Below are positions 1 to 6,106 of a stretch of 6,624 bases of DNA, one piece after another (the stretch's first letter is position 1; the number at the start of each line of letters is the position of its first letter). Source of the stretch: Comamonadaceae bacterium (lineage in GTDB: Bacteria > Pseudomonadota > Gammaproteobacteria > Burkholderiales > Burkholderiaceae_C). The translations under genes and the position numbers were made by a program. The stretch covers positions 1 to 6,624 of the forward strand of contig CANHUM010000097.1 of assembly GCA_947463845.1 (NCBI GenBank), read 5' to 3'. The notes beneath the pieces are model-generated. The model saw nothing but the letters and a program-made list of their open reading frames with translations, searched no databases and was not told the DNA's origin.

Positions 1-54
1 AGGTTGATGACGCTTCCTGACGGGCCGGCCCAAGGGCAAACTCGGGCAGGCTGT
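1..54. other. Region downstream of tldD
   Basis: No gene is recognisable in this edge fragment. It holds a 10-bp GC palindrome (22-31) but no stem followed by a T-run, so there is no visible intrinsic terminator for tldD inside the window. Transcription may continue past the left edge. Confidence 0.4.
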
Positions 55-1533
55 TCAGGCCGTACCACCCACGGTGAGGCCGTCGATGCGCAGCGTGGGC
101 TGACCCACCCCCACCGGCACACTCTGACCTTCCTTGCCGCAGGTGCCCACCCCGGAGTCGAGCTTCATGTCGTTGCCGATCATGCTGATCTTTTTGAGCG
201 ACTCAGGGCCACTGCCAATCAGCGTGGCACCCTTGACGGGGTATTGGATCTTGCCGTTTTCGACCCAATAAGCCTGACTGGCCGAAAACACGAATTTACC
301 GCTGGTGATGTCCACCTGACCACCTGCGAAATTGGTCGCGTACAAGCCCTTTTTGATGCTGGCCACGATTTCTTCGGCGCTCTTGTCGCCGCCCAACATG
401 TAGGTGTTGGTCATGCGCGGCATGGGCACATGGGCGTAGCTTTCGCGGCGGCCATTGCCGGTGGGCTTGACGCCCATGAGGCGCGCGTTCATCGCATCCT
501 GGATGTAGCCGCGCAGGATGCCGTCTTCGATCAGCACATTTTTCTGGCTGGCGTGGCCTTCGTCGTCCACGTTCAGCGAGCCCCGGCGGTCGGCAATCGT
601 CCCGTCGTCGAGCACCGTAACCCCTTTGGCCGCCACCCGTTGGCCGATGCGGCCGCTGAAAGCGCTCGAGCCTTTGCGGTTGAAGTCGCCTTCCAGACCG
701 TGGCCCACAGCTTCGTGCAGCAGCACGCCGGGCCAGCCATTGCCCAACACCACCGTCATCTCGCCCGCAGGTGCAGGACGGGCTTCGAGGTTGATGAGCG
801 CGGCCGACACGGCTTCTTGCACATAGCTCTCCACCATGGCGTCATCGAAGTACGCCAGGCCAAAGCGCCCACCGCCGCCACTGCTGCCCACTTCTCGGCG
901 GCCGTTTTGCTCGGCGATCACCGTCACCGAGAGACGAATCAATGGGCGTACATCGGCGGCCAAGGTGCCGTCGGCGCGGGCCACCATGACCACGTCGTAT
1001 TCGGTGGCCAAACCGGCCATGACCTGGACCACGCGCGGGTCCTTGGCGCGGGCCATTTTTTCAACCTGACCGAGCAGATTGACCTTGGCCGTGCTGTCCA
1101 AGGTGGACATGGGATCAAGCGAAGGGTAGAGCGATCGGCTGGCCGACACCTTGCGGGCAGGCACTTGGATGCGCTTGTTTTGCGTGGCCTGCGCGATGGT
1201 GCGTACCGTCATGGCCGCGTCCATCAGCGAAGCTTCCGAGATGTCATCCGAGTAGGCAAAAGCGGTTTTTTCCCCTGAAACGGCCCGCACCCCCACGCCT
1301 TGGTCGATGCTGAAGCTGCCGGTCTTGACGATGCCTTCTTCCAAGCTCCAGCCTTCGGAGCGGGTGTACTGGAAATACAGGTCGGCATCGTCCACGGCGT
1401 GGGCCTTGATGGCGGCCAGGGCCCGACTCAGGTGGTTTTCATCCAGGCCAAAAGGCTCGAGCAAAAGTGAGCGGGCCGTGGCCAGACGTTCGATGGTGGG
1501 TTCGCGTGAAATCATGGGGGCCATTGTAGGCAC
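55..1533 (-). CDS. tldD: TldD metalloprotease subunit
   Basis: TldD is the catalytic subunit of the cytoplasmic TldD/TldE (PmbA) zinc metalloprotease. In E. coli that heterodimer trims unstructured peptides, matures microcin B17 and degrades CcdA antitoxin. The 492-residue product matches the family length (about 480). It has the zinc-binding HExxxH motif at residues 273-278 (HEAVGH, followed by GLEGD). The C-terminal GTCGKEGQ segment (463-470) holds the conserved cysteine expected as the third zinc ligand, and SGGGGRFG (218-225) is also typical. Three starts are possible: GTG at 1533, ATG at 1524 and ATG at 1515. An AAGGG at 1547-1543 lies 9 nt before the GTG and favours it, while the ATG starts have no well-placed site; an in-frame stop blocks anything further upstream. 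It is last in the minus-strand gene row, 62 nt after the dehydrogenase. The partner tldE/pmbA is not in the window, which is normal for this family. Family identity is secure; the natural substrate here is unknown. Confidence 0.96.
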   Translation of the reverse strand: MPTMAPMISREPTIERLATARSLLLEPFGLDENHLSRALAAIKAHAVDDADLYFQYTRSEGWSLEEGIVKTGSFSIDQGVGVRAVSGEKTAFAYSDDISEASLMDAAMTVRTIAQATQNKRIQVPARKVSASRSLYPSLDPMSTLDSTAKVNLLGQVEKMARAKDPRVVQVMAGLATEYDVVMVARADGTLAADVRPLIRLSVTVIAEQNGRREVGSSGGGGRFGLAYFDDAMVESYVQEAVSAALINLEARPAPAGEMTVVLGNGWPGVLLHEAVGHGLEGDFNRKGSSAFSGRIGQRVAAKGVTVLDDGTIADRRGSLNVDDEGHASQKNVLIEDGILRGYIQDAMNARLMGVKPTGNGRRESYAHVPMPRMTNTYMLGGDKSAEEIVASIKKGLYATNFAGGQVDITSGKFVFSASQAYWVENGKIQYPVKGATLIGSGPESLKKISMIGNDMKLDSGVGTCGKEGQSVPVGVGQPTLRIDGLTVGGTA

Positions 1534-1542
1534 GGATCAAGA

Positions 1543-1547
1543 CCCTT
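1543..1547 (-). promoter_or_regulatory. Candidate ribosome binding site of tldD
   Basis: AAGGG on the minus strand, 9 nt before the GTG at 1533 but 18 and 27 nt before the ATG codons at 1524 and 1515. It is a partial Shine-Dalgarno match and is the main sequence reason for preferring the GTG start. Confidence 0.45.
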
Positions 1548-1595
1548 GCCTGAAACAGTTGCCTCCAGCATGGCTCGGCGCACCCCTTGAAAGAC

Positions 1596-2483
1596 TCAGC
1601 GCTGGCGCATCAGTTTCAGCAGTGCAGCGTCGTCCAGTTGGCCCCAACCGTTGGCCATCGCCTGGGCAAACAAATCTCGCGCCAGACGGCCCAGGGGCGG
1701 GTCATAAGCCACCGCGTCGGCTGCAGACACGGCCAGCCCCGTGTCCTTGGCCAACAAACTCACATGAGCGCGGGGCTCCAAGTCGTCGGCCAAAGCGCGC
1801 CGCATGCGGTCCGAGCCTATCCAGCTTTGGCCACTGGACGCTTCAATCACCGACAAGGTCTTCATCGGGTCCAGCCCCAGACGCTCTGACAGTGCCAGCG
1901 CCTCGGCCGCGCCCGCCAGATTGACGGCAGCCAGCAAGTTGTTGACGAGCTTGGTACGCGCCCCATCCCCTGCACGATCGCCCACGCGAAAAACCTGCTG
2001 GCTCAGCGCATTGAGCAAATTCTGACTGCGCTGCCACACCGCGTCAGGGCACGCCACCATCAAGCTCATGCGCCCTTGCCTGGCCCGATATGGCCCGCCA
2101 GACATGGGGGCATCGATGCAATCCACACCGCGTTGGGCCAATCGTTGGGCTTGATCTTGCACAGTCTGCGGCCCCAAGGTGGGACACAACATCACGGTCT
2201 GGCCGGGATGAAGCTCCTGTCCAGCGCCGTCTGCAGACCACAGCACGGCCTCGGTTTGCGCAGCATCCACCACCGCGATCAACAGCACGCCATCCGGGGC
2301 CAAGCTGCGCGCCGCCTGCCGGGTCGATCCAAAGGGCGCCGCACCCAAGGCCTCGGCCTTTGACTGGGCCTGCGCATCCACGTCATGAACACCCACAGAC
2401 CAACCCAACTCCCGCAAACGGGCCAGCATGGCGCCACCCATATTGCCGGCACCCACCACCGCCACAGACAGCCCATGACTCAT
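1596..2483 (-). CDS. NAD(P)-dependent oxidoreductase, beta-hydroxyacid dehydrogenase (HIBADH-like) family
   Basis: This 295-residue protein belongs to the 3-hydroxyisobutyrate / tartronate-semialdehyde / threonate dehydrogenase superfamily. An N-terminal Rossmann fold carries GAGNMG (11-16). An acidic residue at the end of strand beta-2 (D34 in GVHDVD) suggests NAD rather than NADP, which is an inference. The substrate-binding signature DAPMSGG is at 124-130. The catalytic lysine is K178 in TKLVNN, with N181/N182, and the family's C-terminal KD motif is at 246-247. Every catalytic element is present, so the gene looks functional, but the sequence does not fix the substrate; family members oxidise 3-hydroxyisobutyrate, D-glycerate, L-threonate, 4-hydroxybutyrate or 6-phosphogluconate. 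The ATG overlaps the rodA stop in an ATGA tetranucleotide and there is no strong Shine-Dalgarno site, so translation is probably coupled to rodA. No catabolic genes lie nearby that would hint at a pathway. Confident at family level only. Confidence 0.9.
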   Translation of the reverse strand: MSHGLSVAVVGAGNMGGAMLARLRELGWSVGVHDVDAQAQSKAEALGAAPFGSTRQAARSLAPDGVLLIAVVDAAQTEAVLWSADGAGQELHPGQTVMLCPTLGPQTVQDQAQRLAQRGVDCIDAPMSGGPYRARQGRMSLMVACPDAVWQRSQNLLNALSQQVFRVGDRAGDGARTKLVNNLLAAVNLAGAAEALALSERLGLDPMKTLSVIEASSGQSWIGSDRMRRALADDLEPRAHVSLLAKDTGLAVSAADAVAYDPPLGRLARDLFAQAMANGWGQLDDAALLKLMRQR

Positions 2484-3661
2484 GTTTGCACCAGCTGTTT
2501 GGATTTCGCAATCGACATCAAGATCCCCAAAGCCAAGCCCAGTGTGACCATGGCCGTTCCGCCGTAGCTGATGAATGGCAAAGGCACGCCAACCACCGGC
2601 AAGATGCCGCTGACCATGCCCATATTGACAAATGCATAGGTGAAAAAGATGGTCGCCATGCTGCCCGCCAACAAGCGGCTGAACAGGGTCGGGGCTTGCA
2701 TGGCAATGACCAATGCGCGGTAAATCAGGAAGAAAAAGCTGGCCAGCAGGACCAGGCCACCCAAAAGACCAAACTCCTCGCCCAAAGCCGCAAAGATGAA
2801 GTCGGTGGTGCGCTCAGGAATGAACTCCAGATGGGTTTGTGTGCCTTGCATGAAACCCTTGCCCCACAGTCCACCCGAGCCAATGGCGATCATGCCCTGG
2901 ATGATGTGAAAGCCTTTGCCCAGCGGATCGCGCCCGGGATCGAGCAAAGTACACACCCTTTGCCGTTGGTATTCATGCAAAACATGCCAATCCACGCCAG
3001 GCTGGCACCAGCTTGGCTCCATGATCACCAGGACCACGATCCCGACCAAACCCAACACGACCGGGGGCAAGATCCAGCGCCAACTCAAACCGGCAAAGAA
3101 AATCACCGCCAGACCCGCCGCCAGCACCAGCAATGAAGTGCCCAAATCGGGTTGCTTCATGATCAGGCCCACAGGAATGACCAGAATCAACATCGCCACG
3201 GCAAAGTCAGTGGCCCTCAATTGCCCCTCGCGTTTTTGGAACCAAGCCGCCAGCATCAGCGGCAAAGCGATTTTCAAAATTTCACTGGGCTGGATCACCA
3301 CACCGAGGTTGATCCAACGGGTGGCCCCTTTTTTCGTGATGCCAAAGAGCGCCACCGCCACCAGCAACGCGACACCCACCGCATAAATCGGAAAAGCCCA
3401 CGTCATCATTTTGGAAGGCGGAATTTGCGCCACCACCATCATGATCGCACCGGCAATCAACATGTTGCGGCCGTGATCGACAAAGCGCGTCCCATGGTCA
3501 AAACCTGCTGAATACATGACCAACAGTCCAAGGCCGATCAGCAAAGCCACGGCCAAGGTCAAAGGACCATCAAAACCCTCGAACAAGCGCCACAAGCGCT
3601 GCAACAGGGTAGGCTTTTGAATGACGGCACCCTTGATCAAGGGTGGTTGACGAGCGGTCAT
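2480..3661 (-). CDS. rodA: RodA, SEDS-family peptidoglycan glycosyltransferase
   Basis: RodA is the inner-membrane SEDS polymerase that makes glycan strands from lipid II during cell elongation, working with the transpeptidase PBP2 and the MreBCD elongasome. The 393-residue product is of normal length and strongly hydrophobic, with about ten membrane segments; the first spans roughly residues 34-52. SEDS hallmarks appear in order: GATRWINLG then QPSEILK (112-130), KQPDLGTS (169-176), YQRQRV (231-236) in the large periplasmic loop, Q255 followed by AIGSGG (259-264) and GKG (267-269), PERTTDFIFA (282-291) with the functionally important aspartate D287, GEEFG (294-298), and LPFISYGGTA (361-370). 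It is RodA rather than FtsW by overall length and the DPGRDPLGKGFHIIQ segment. The ATG at 3661 lies 12 nt after the gpsA stop, with only a weak ribosome site, so coupling to gpsA is plausible. The usual neighbours mreBCD and mrdA (PBP2) are absent; rodA here sits between gpsA and a dehydrogenase. Confidence 0.97.
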   Translation of the reverse strand: MTARQPPLIKGAVIQKPTLLQRLWRLFEGFDGPLTLAVALLIGLGLLVMYSAGFDHGTRFVDHGRNMLIAGAIMMVVAQIPPSKMMTWAFPIYAVGVALLVAVALFGITKKGATRWINLGVVIQPSEILKIALPLMLAAWFQKREGQLRATDFAVAMLILVIPVGLIMKQPDLGTSLLVLAAGLAVIFFAGLSWRWILPPVVLGLVGIVVLVIMEPSWCQPGVDWHVLHEYQRQRVCTLLDPGRDPLGKGFHIIQGMIAIGSGGLWGKGFMQGTQTHLEFIPERTTDFIFAALGEEFGLLGGLVLLASFFFLIYRALVIAMQAPTLFSRLLAGSMATIFFTYAFVNMGMVSGILPVVGVPLPFISYGGTAMVTLGLALGILMSIAKSKQLVQT

Positions 3662-3673
3662 GTCGCAGCCCGT

Positions 3674-4675
3674 TCAGGCGAACTCGCCTTTAGGGTCACG
3701 GCCCATCAGGGCCTGCACCGCTTGCTGGGCATTCCACTGGCCATCGAGCAAGGCCACCACGGCGGCCGTGATGGGCATGTCCACGCCCAACTCGCTGGCC
3801 CTTTGCATGACCGTGCGCGCACTGTAGACCCCTTCGGCCACATGTCCCAAAGAGGCCACGGCCTGGGTCAAGGTCTGCCCCTGCGCCAGCAGCAAACCCA
3901 CTTTTCGGTTGCGGCTCAGATCCCCTGTGGCGGTCAAAACCAAATCCCCCAAACCCGACAAGCCCATGAAGGTGTCACTTTGTGCCCCTAAGGCCATGCC
4001 CAAACGGGTCATCTCAGTCAAACCCCGCGTGATCAAGGCGGCCCGGGCGTTCAGACCCAACTGCAAACCATCACACAAGCCCGTGGCGATGGCCAACACA
4101 TTTTTCACAGCCCCGCCCACCTCCACACCCACCATGTCTTGGTTGGCATAGACACGCAAAGAAGGTCCATGAAAAGCCTTCACCATGGCTTCGCGCACCT
4201 GGGCGTGCGGGCTGGCCGCCACCAAAGCGGTCGGTTGTTGGCGCGCAACCTCCAAGGCAAAGCTGGGACCACTCAAAGCACCTGCCTGCAGACGGGGCGC
4301 CACTTGGGCCTGCACCTCATGCGGCATCAAACCGGTGCCCGCTTCAAAGCCCTTGCACAGCCATGCCACCGGCGCCTCCAGATCGGCCAAGGACGTCAAG
4401 ACTTGCCTCAAGGCGGACATGGGTGTGGCCACGACCACCAAGCGGTCAGCACCGCCGCTCAGCACATCCGCAGACATGGGGTCCGATGAAATGCGAACAG
4501 ACGCGGGCAATGGGACACCCGGCAAATAGCGGGTATTTTCTCTGGACTGCTGCATGGCGACTGCCTGAGCCGGGTCTCGAACGTACAGCGTGACCTGATG
4601 CCCGGCCGGATGTCGGGCAGCTGCCAAGGCCATGGCAGTGCCCCAAGCGCCGGCACCAATCAAGCTGATGTGCAT
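3674..4675 (-). CDS. gpsA: Glycerol-3-phosphate dehydrogenase [NAD(P)+]
   Basis: GpsA reduces dihydroxyacetone phosphate to sn-glycerol 3-phosphate in the cytoplasm, supplying the backbone for phospholipid synthesis. The 333-residue protein has the expected length and all family signatures. Counting from the ATG, these are a Rossmann GAGAWG near residues 7-12, the CKGFE loop around 107-111, SGPSFALE around 135-142, the catalytic lysine in [11 protein letters not shown] (about K191), GLGDL around 241-245, and the SRNRK substrate-phosphate motif around 254-258. A GTG lies directly before the ATG, so the frame could open one codon earlier at 4678. The ATG is preferred because a GGA lies 7 nt upstream of it. 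It follows secB by 25 nt (24-25 depending on the start), reproducing the secB-gpsA order of E. coli and many other proteobacteria, and is followed after 12 nt by rodA. No damage or missing residues were seen. Confidence 0.97.
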   Translation of the reverse strand: MHISLIGAGAWGTAMALAAARHPAGHQVTLYVRDPAQAVAMQQSRENTRYLPGVPLPASVRISSDPMSADVLSGGADRLVVVATPMSALRQVLTSLADLEAPVAWLCKGFEAGTGLMPHEVQAQVAPRLQAGALSGPSFALEVARQQPTALVAASPHAQVREAMVKAFHGPSLRVYANQDMVGVEVGGAVKNVLAIATGLCDGLQLGLNARAALITRGLTEMTRLGMALGAQSDTFMGLSGLGDLVLTATGDLSRNRKVGLLLAQGQTLTQAVASLGHVAEGVYSARTVMQRASELGVDMPITAAVVALLDGQWNAQQAVQALMGRDPKGEFA

Positions 4676-4700
4676 CACGGATTCCGGCCCAACCTGCGCT

Positions 4701-5177
4701 TTACTGTGGCAGGGAAGAGGCTTGTTGCGCTTGCTGCTGCTCGTACATGGACTGGAAGTTGATTTCTGCCAGATGCACGGGCGGGAAACCCGCGCGGGTG
4801 ATCAAATCGGCCACGTTGCCACGCAAATAGGGGTAGACGATCTGTGGGCAAGCGATGCCCATGACAGGGCCCATCTGGTCTTCGGGCAAATGGCGGATCT
4901 CGAAAATGCCGCCTTGCTTGCACTCCACCAAAAACACGGTCTTGTCACCAATTTTGGTGTGCACAGTGGCCGTGACACAGATTTCAAAAACGCCGTCAGC
5001 GACCGGTGTGGCTTCAACGCCCAGCTGAATGTCCACACTCGGCTGCTGTTGATCCAGCAGAATGGCCGGAGAGTTGGGTTGCTCCAAAGAGGCCTCTTTC
5101 AGGTAAACGCGCTGGATCTGGAAAACAGGCGCTTGAACTTCGCCATCTGCTGTGACTGCGGTGTCGGTCATGGTCAT
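4701..5177 (-). CDS. secB: Protein-export chaperone SecB
   Basis: SecB is a homotetrameric cytosolic chaperone that keeps secretory preproteins unfolded and delivers them to SecA at the SecYEG translocon. The 158-residue product covers the whole family. A short variable N-terminus is followed by [19 protein letters not shown] (19-37), the beta-sheet core with VDIQLGVEA (48-56), [14 protein letters not shown] (81-94), and the highly conserved [19 protein letters not shown] (116-134), followed by HLAEINFQ. The C-terminus (about 145-158) is a glutamine-rich, probably disordered tail. Two ATG codons are possible, at 5177 and 5171; the first is used here, as either gives a normal protein. The region just before the start has only a weak AAAGA in place of a Shine-Dalgarno site, and a strong hairpin ends 14 nt upstream. 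It lies between grxC and gpsA as in E. coli. SecB is common in alpha-, beta- and gammaproteobacteria. Confidence 0.98.
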   Translation of the reverse strand: MTMTDTAVTADGEVQAPVFQIQRVYLKEASLEQPNSPAILLDQQQPSVDIQLGVEATPVADGVFEICVTATVHTKIGDKTVFLVECKQGGIFEIRHLPEDQMGPVMGIACPQIVYPYLRGNVADLITRAGFPPVHLAEINFQSMYEQQQAQQASSLPQ

Positions 5178-5191
5178 TCTTTATAAAAGGA

Positions 5192-5210
5192 GCCCGGCAA
5201 AGTGCCGGGC
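5192..5210 (-). terminator. Hairpin with short T-run between grxC and secB
   Basis: A perfect 8-bp GC-rich inverted repeat, GCCCGGCA and TGCCGGGC, with a 3-nt loop. Read on the minus strand it is followed by TCCTTTTAT, so it resembles a rho-independent terminator for grxC. The T-run is short and offset by three bases. It ends only 14 nt before the secB ATG, so it may instead be a partial terminator or a structure in the secB leader that tunes translation or stability. The hairpin is seen directly; its role is inferred. Confidence 0.6.
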
Positions 5211-5236
5211 CAATGAAAACAAACATTATGGGGGAA

Positions 5237-5263
5237 GCCATGCTCGCTCAGCGCCAGCATGGC
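5237..5263 (-). repeat. Inverted repeat (possible hairpin) in the grxC-secB gap
   Basis: GCCATGCT (5237-5244) and AGCATGGC (5256-5263) form a perfect 8-bp stem. The 11-nt loop contains a further CGC/GCG pairing, so a longer bulged hairpin can form. No T-run follows on either strand, so it is not a classical terminator. It could stabilise the 3' end of the rhodanese-grxC message or be an operator; neither can be decided from the sequence. A CATAAT (minus strand, 5230-5225) just downstream resembles a -10 box for secB but lacks a convincing -35. Confidence 0.4.
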
Positions 5264-5292
5264 CCTACATCTTTGGGGAAGACAGGCCCCGT

Positions 5293-5553
5293 TCAGGCAG
5301 CCTGGAGCAGGGGTTGCAAACCACCTTGTGCGTCCAGCGCCATCAGGTCATCACAGCCGCCCACGTGGGTCGCGCCAATGAAAATCTGGGGCACTGTGCG
5401 GCGACCTGTGATCTGCATCATGTGCTCGCGCTGCACCGGGTCGGTGTCAATGCGGACTTCTTCGATGTGCTCAACGCCCTTGGCCTTGAGGATTTGCTTG
5501 GCACGCGTGCAATAAGGGCAAACGGCTGTGGTGTACATCTTGACGGATTGCAT
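5293..5553 (-). CDS. grxC: Glutaredoxin 3 (GrxC-type dithiol glutaredoxin)
   Basis: This small cytoplasmic thiol-disulfide oxidoreductase uses glutathione to reduce protein disulfides and mixed disulfides. The 86-residue length matches glutaredoxin 3. The dithiol active site CPYC is at 12-15, the cis-proline motif TVPQIF is at 53-58, and the glutathione-binding GGCDDL is at 65-70. A third cysteine, C67, sits in that last motif, as in E. coli Grx3. The ATG at 5553 has a well-placed AAGG 7 nt upstream. It follows the rhodanese after a 36-nt gap and precedes secB, the same order as yibN-grxC-secB in E. coli, and is presumably co-transcribed with the rhodanese. A terminator-like hairpin follows in the gap before secB. 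Confidence 0.96.
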   Translation of the reverse strand: MQSVKMYTTAVCPYCTRAKQILKAKGVEHIEEVRIDTDPVQREHMMQITGRRTVPQIFIGATHVGGCDDLMALDAQGGLQPLLQAA

Positions 5554-5589
5554 GTCGGAACCTTGAGGGTGATGAAGGGGTGACGAACA

Positions 5590-5991
5590 TCAGGCTTTTT
5601 CTGTGGGCATGCTGGCCGCAACCCAGGCACGAAGACCGCCCGACAAAGACTGAACGTTTTCAAAGCCCAACTTGCGAGCCGTAGCAGCTGCCCGGGCAGA
5701 ACGGGCGCCGACCTGGCAAACCATGATCACATGCGTTGACTTGTTTTTGACCACCTGCGTCAGCTTGTCATCGAGTTGGGCCAAGGGCAGATTTTTGGCT
5801 CCGACCACATGGCCGCGCGCAAACTCATCGGGCTCGCACACGTCAATCACTACCGCCTTTTCACGGTTCATCAACTGAACCATGGCTTGAGGATCCAGGC
5901 CAGCGCCCTTGGTCAGCACAGGCAAAAGCAGCCCCAAACCCGAAGCCAGAGCCACCAGCAACAACATCCAGTTTTCTATGAGAAAGTTCAC
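5590..5991 (-). CDS. Membrane-anchored single-domain rhodanese (YibN-like)
   Basis: This 133-residue protein has one N-terminal membrane segment (about residues 7-27) followed by a rhodanese fold, which in catalytically active members moves sulfane sulfur. The short N-terminus has no net positive charge and K28 follows the segment, so the rhodanese domain is probably cytoplasmic. The active-site loop is CQVGARS (92-98), the CxxGxR pattern with catalytic C92. The conserved first motif reads VIDVCEPDEFARGHV (48-62), where C52 replaces the arginine usual in DVRE. The SLSGGLRAW segment (115-123) closes the domain. The start is GTG at 5991, with AAGG 8 nt upstream (6003-6000). It is the first gene of the minus-strand row and occupies the place of E. 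coli yibN before grxC and secB. E. coli YibN has been reported to associate with the YidC insertase; whether that holds here is unknown. Confidence 0.93.
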   Translation of the reverse strand: MNFLIENWMLLLVALASGLGLLLPVLTKGAGLDPQAMVQLMNREKAVVIDVCEPDEFARGHVVGAKNLPLAQLDDKLTQVVKNKSTHVIMVCQVGARSARAAATARKLGFENVQSLSGGLRAWVAASMPTEKA

Positions 5992-5999
5992 AAATCAGA

Positions 6000-6003
6000 C
6001 CTT
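6000..6003 (-). promoter_or_regulatory. Ribosome binding site of the rhodanese gene
   Basis: AAGG (within AAAAAGG) on the minus strand, 8 nt before the GTG at 5991. It supports this GTG as the start, which agrees with the short N-terminus before the membrane segment. Confidence 0.55.
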
Positions 6004-6020
6004 TTTGGGCAAAACAAAAA

Positions 6021-6038
6021 TGGCCTGTCAGGAGGCCA
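6021..6038 (-). terminator. Terminator-like hairpin in the leader of the rhodanese operon
   Basis: TGGCCT (6021-6026) and AGGCCA (6033-6038) form a perfect 6-bp stem with a 6-nt loop. Read on the minus strand it is followed at once by TTTTTGTTTTG (6020-6010), a good intrinsic-terminator tail. No minus-strand gene ends here; the next one, the rhodanese, starts 30 nt after the stem. It is therefore either an attenuator-like leader element, a stop for antisense transcripts coming from gpmA, or chance. Structure seen; role inferred. Confidence 0.5.
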
Positions 6039-6106
6039 GCCGGTACCGATTCTAAAATGAGTGGTTCAACCCTTGTTTCCACCCCCTATCGCGTCCCTTT
6101 TTATCC

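Larger units (their letters stand above)
5992..6106. promoter_or_regulatory. Divergent control region between the rhodanese operon and gpmA
   Basis: This 115-bp interval must hold the control signals of two divergent genes. TAAAAT at 6053-6058 on the plus strand and TAGAAT at 6054-6049 on the minus strand each match five of six bases of the -10 consensus and overlap by two bases. Neither has a recognisable -35 at 16-18 nt, so both are weak candidates. The interval also contains the hairpin at 6021-6038. No operator repeat was recognised. Confidence 0.3.

Noticed and set aside
22..31. GGGCCGGCCC palindrome after tldD
   Set aside because: It is a loop-free 10-bp GC palindrome with no following T-run, so it cannot be called a terminator and is expected by chance in GC-rich DNA.
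4..1278. 424-codon open frame on the plus strand opposite tldD
   Set aside because: It is an antisense shadow of tldD: G/C-rich third positions keep the opposite frame free of stops. The product is rich in His, Ala, Gly and Arg and shows no domain or motif.
2090..3136. 348-codon plus-strand open frame across the dehydrogenase and rodA
   Set aside because: It runs antisense across two well-supported genes and encodes a low-complexity Pro/His/Gln-rich product without recognisable motifs.
4632..5186. 184-codon plus-strand open frame opposite secB
   Set aside because: It lies fully antisense to secB, which has an unmistakable full-length family match; there is no ribosome site or motif.
5567..5587. 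Imperfect tandem repeat GGGTGATGAA / GGGGTGACGAA in the rhodanese-grxC gap
   Set aside because: There are only two imperfect copies of about ten bases in a 36-nt gap, with no sign of function.
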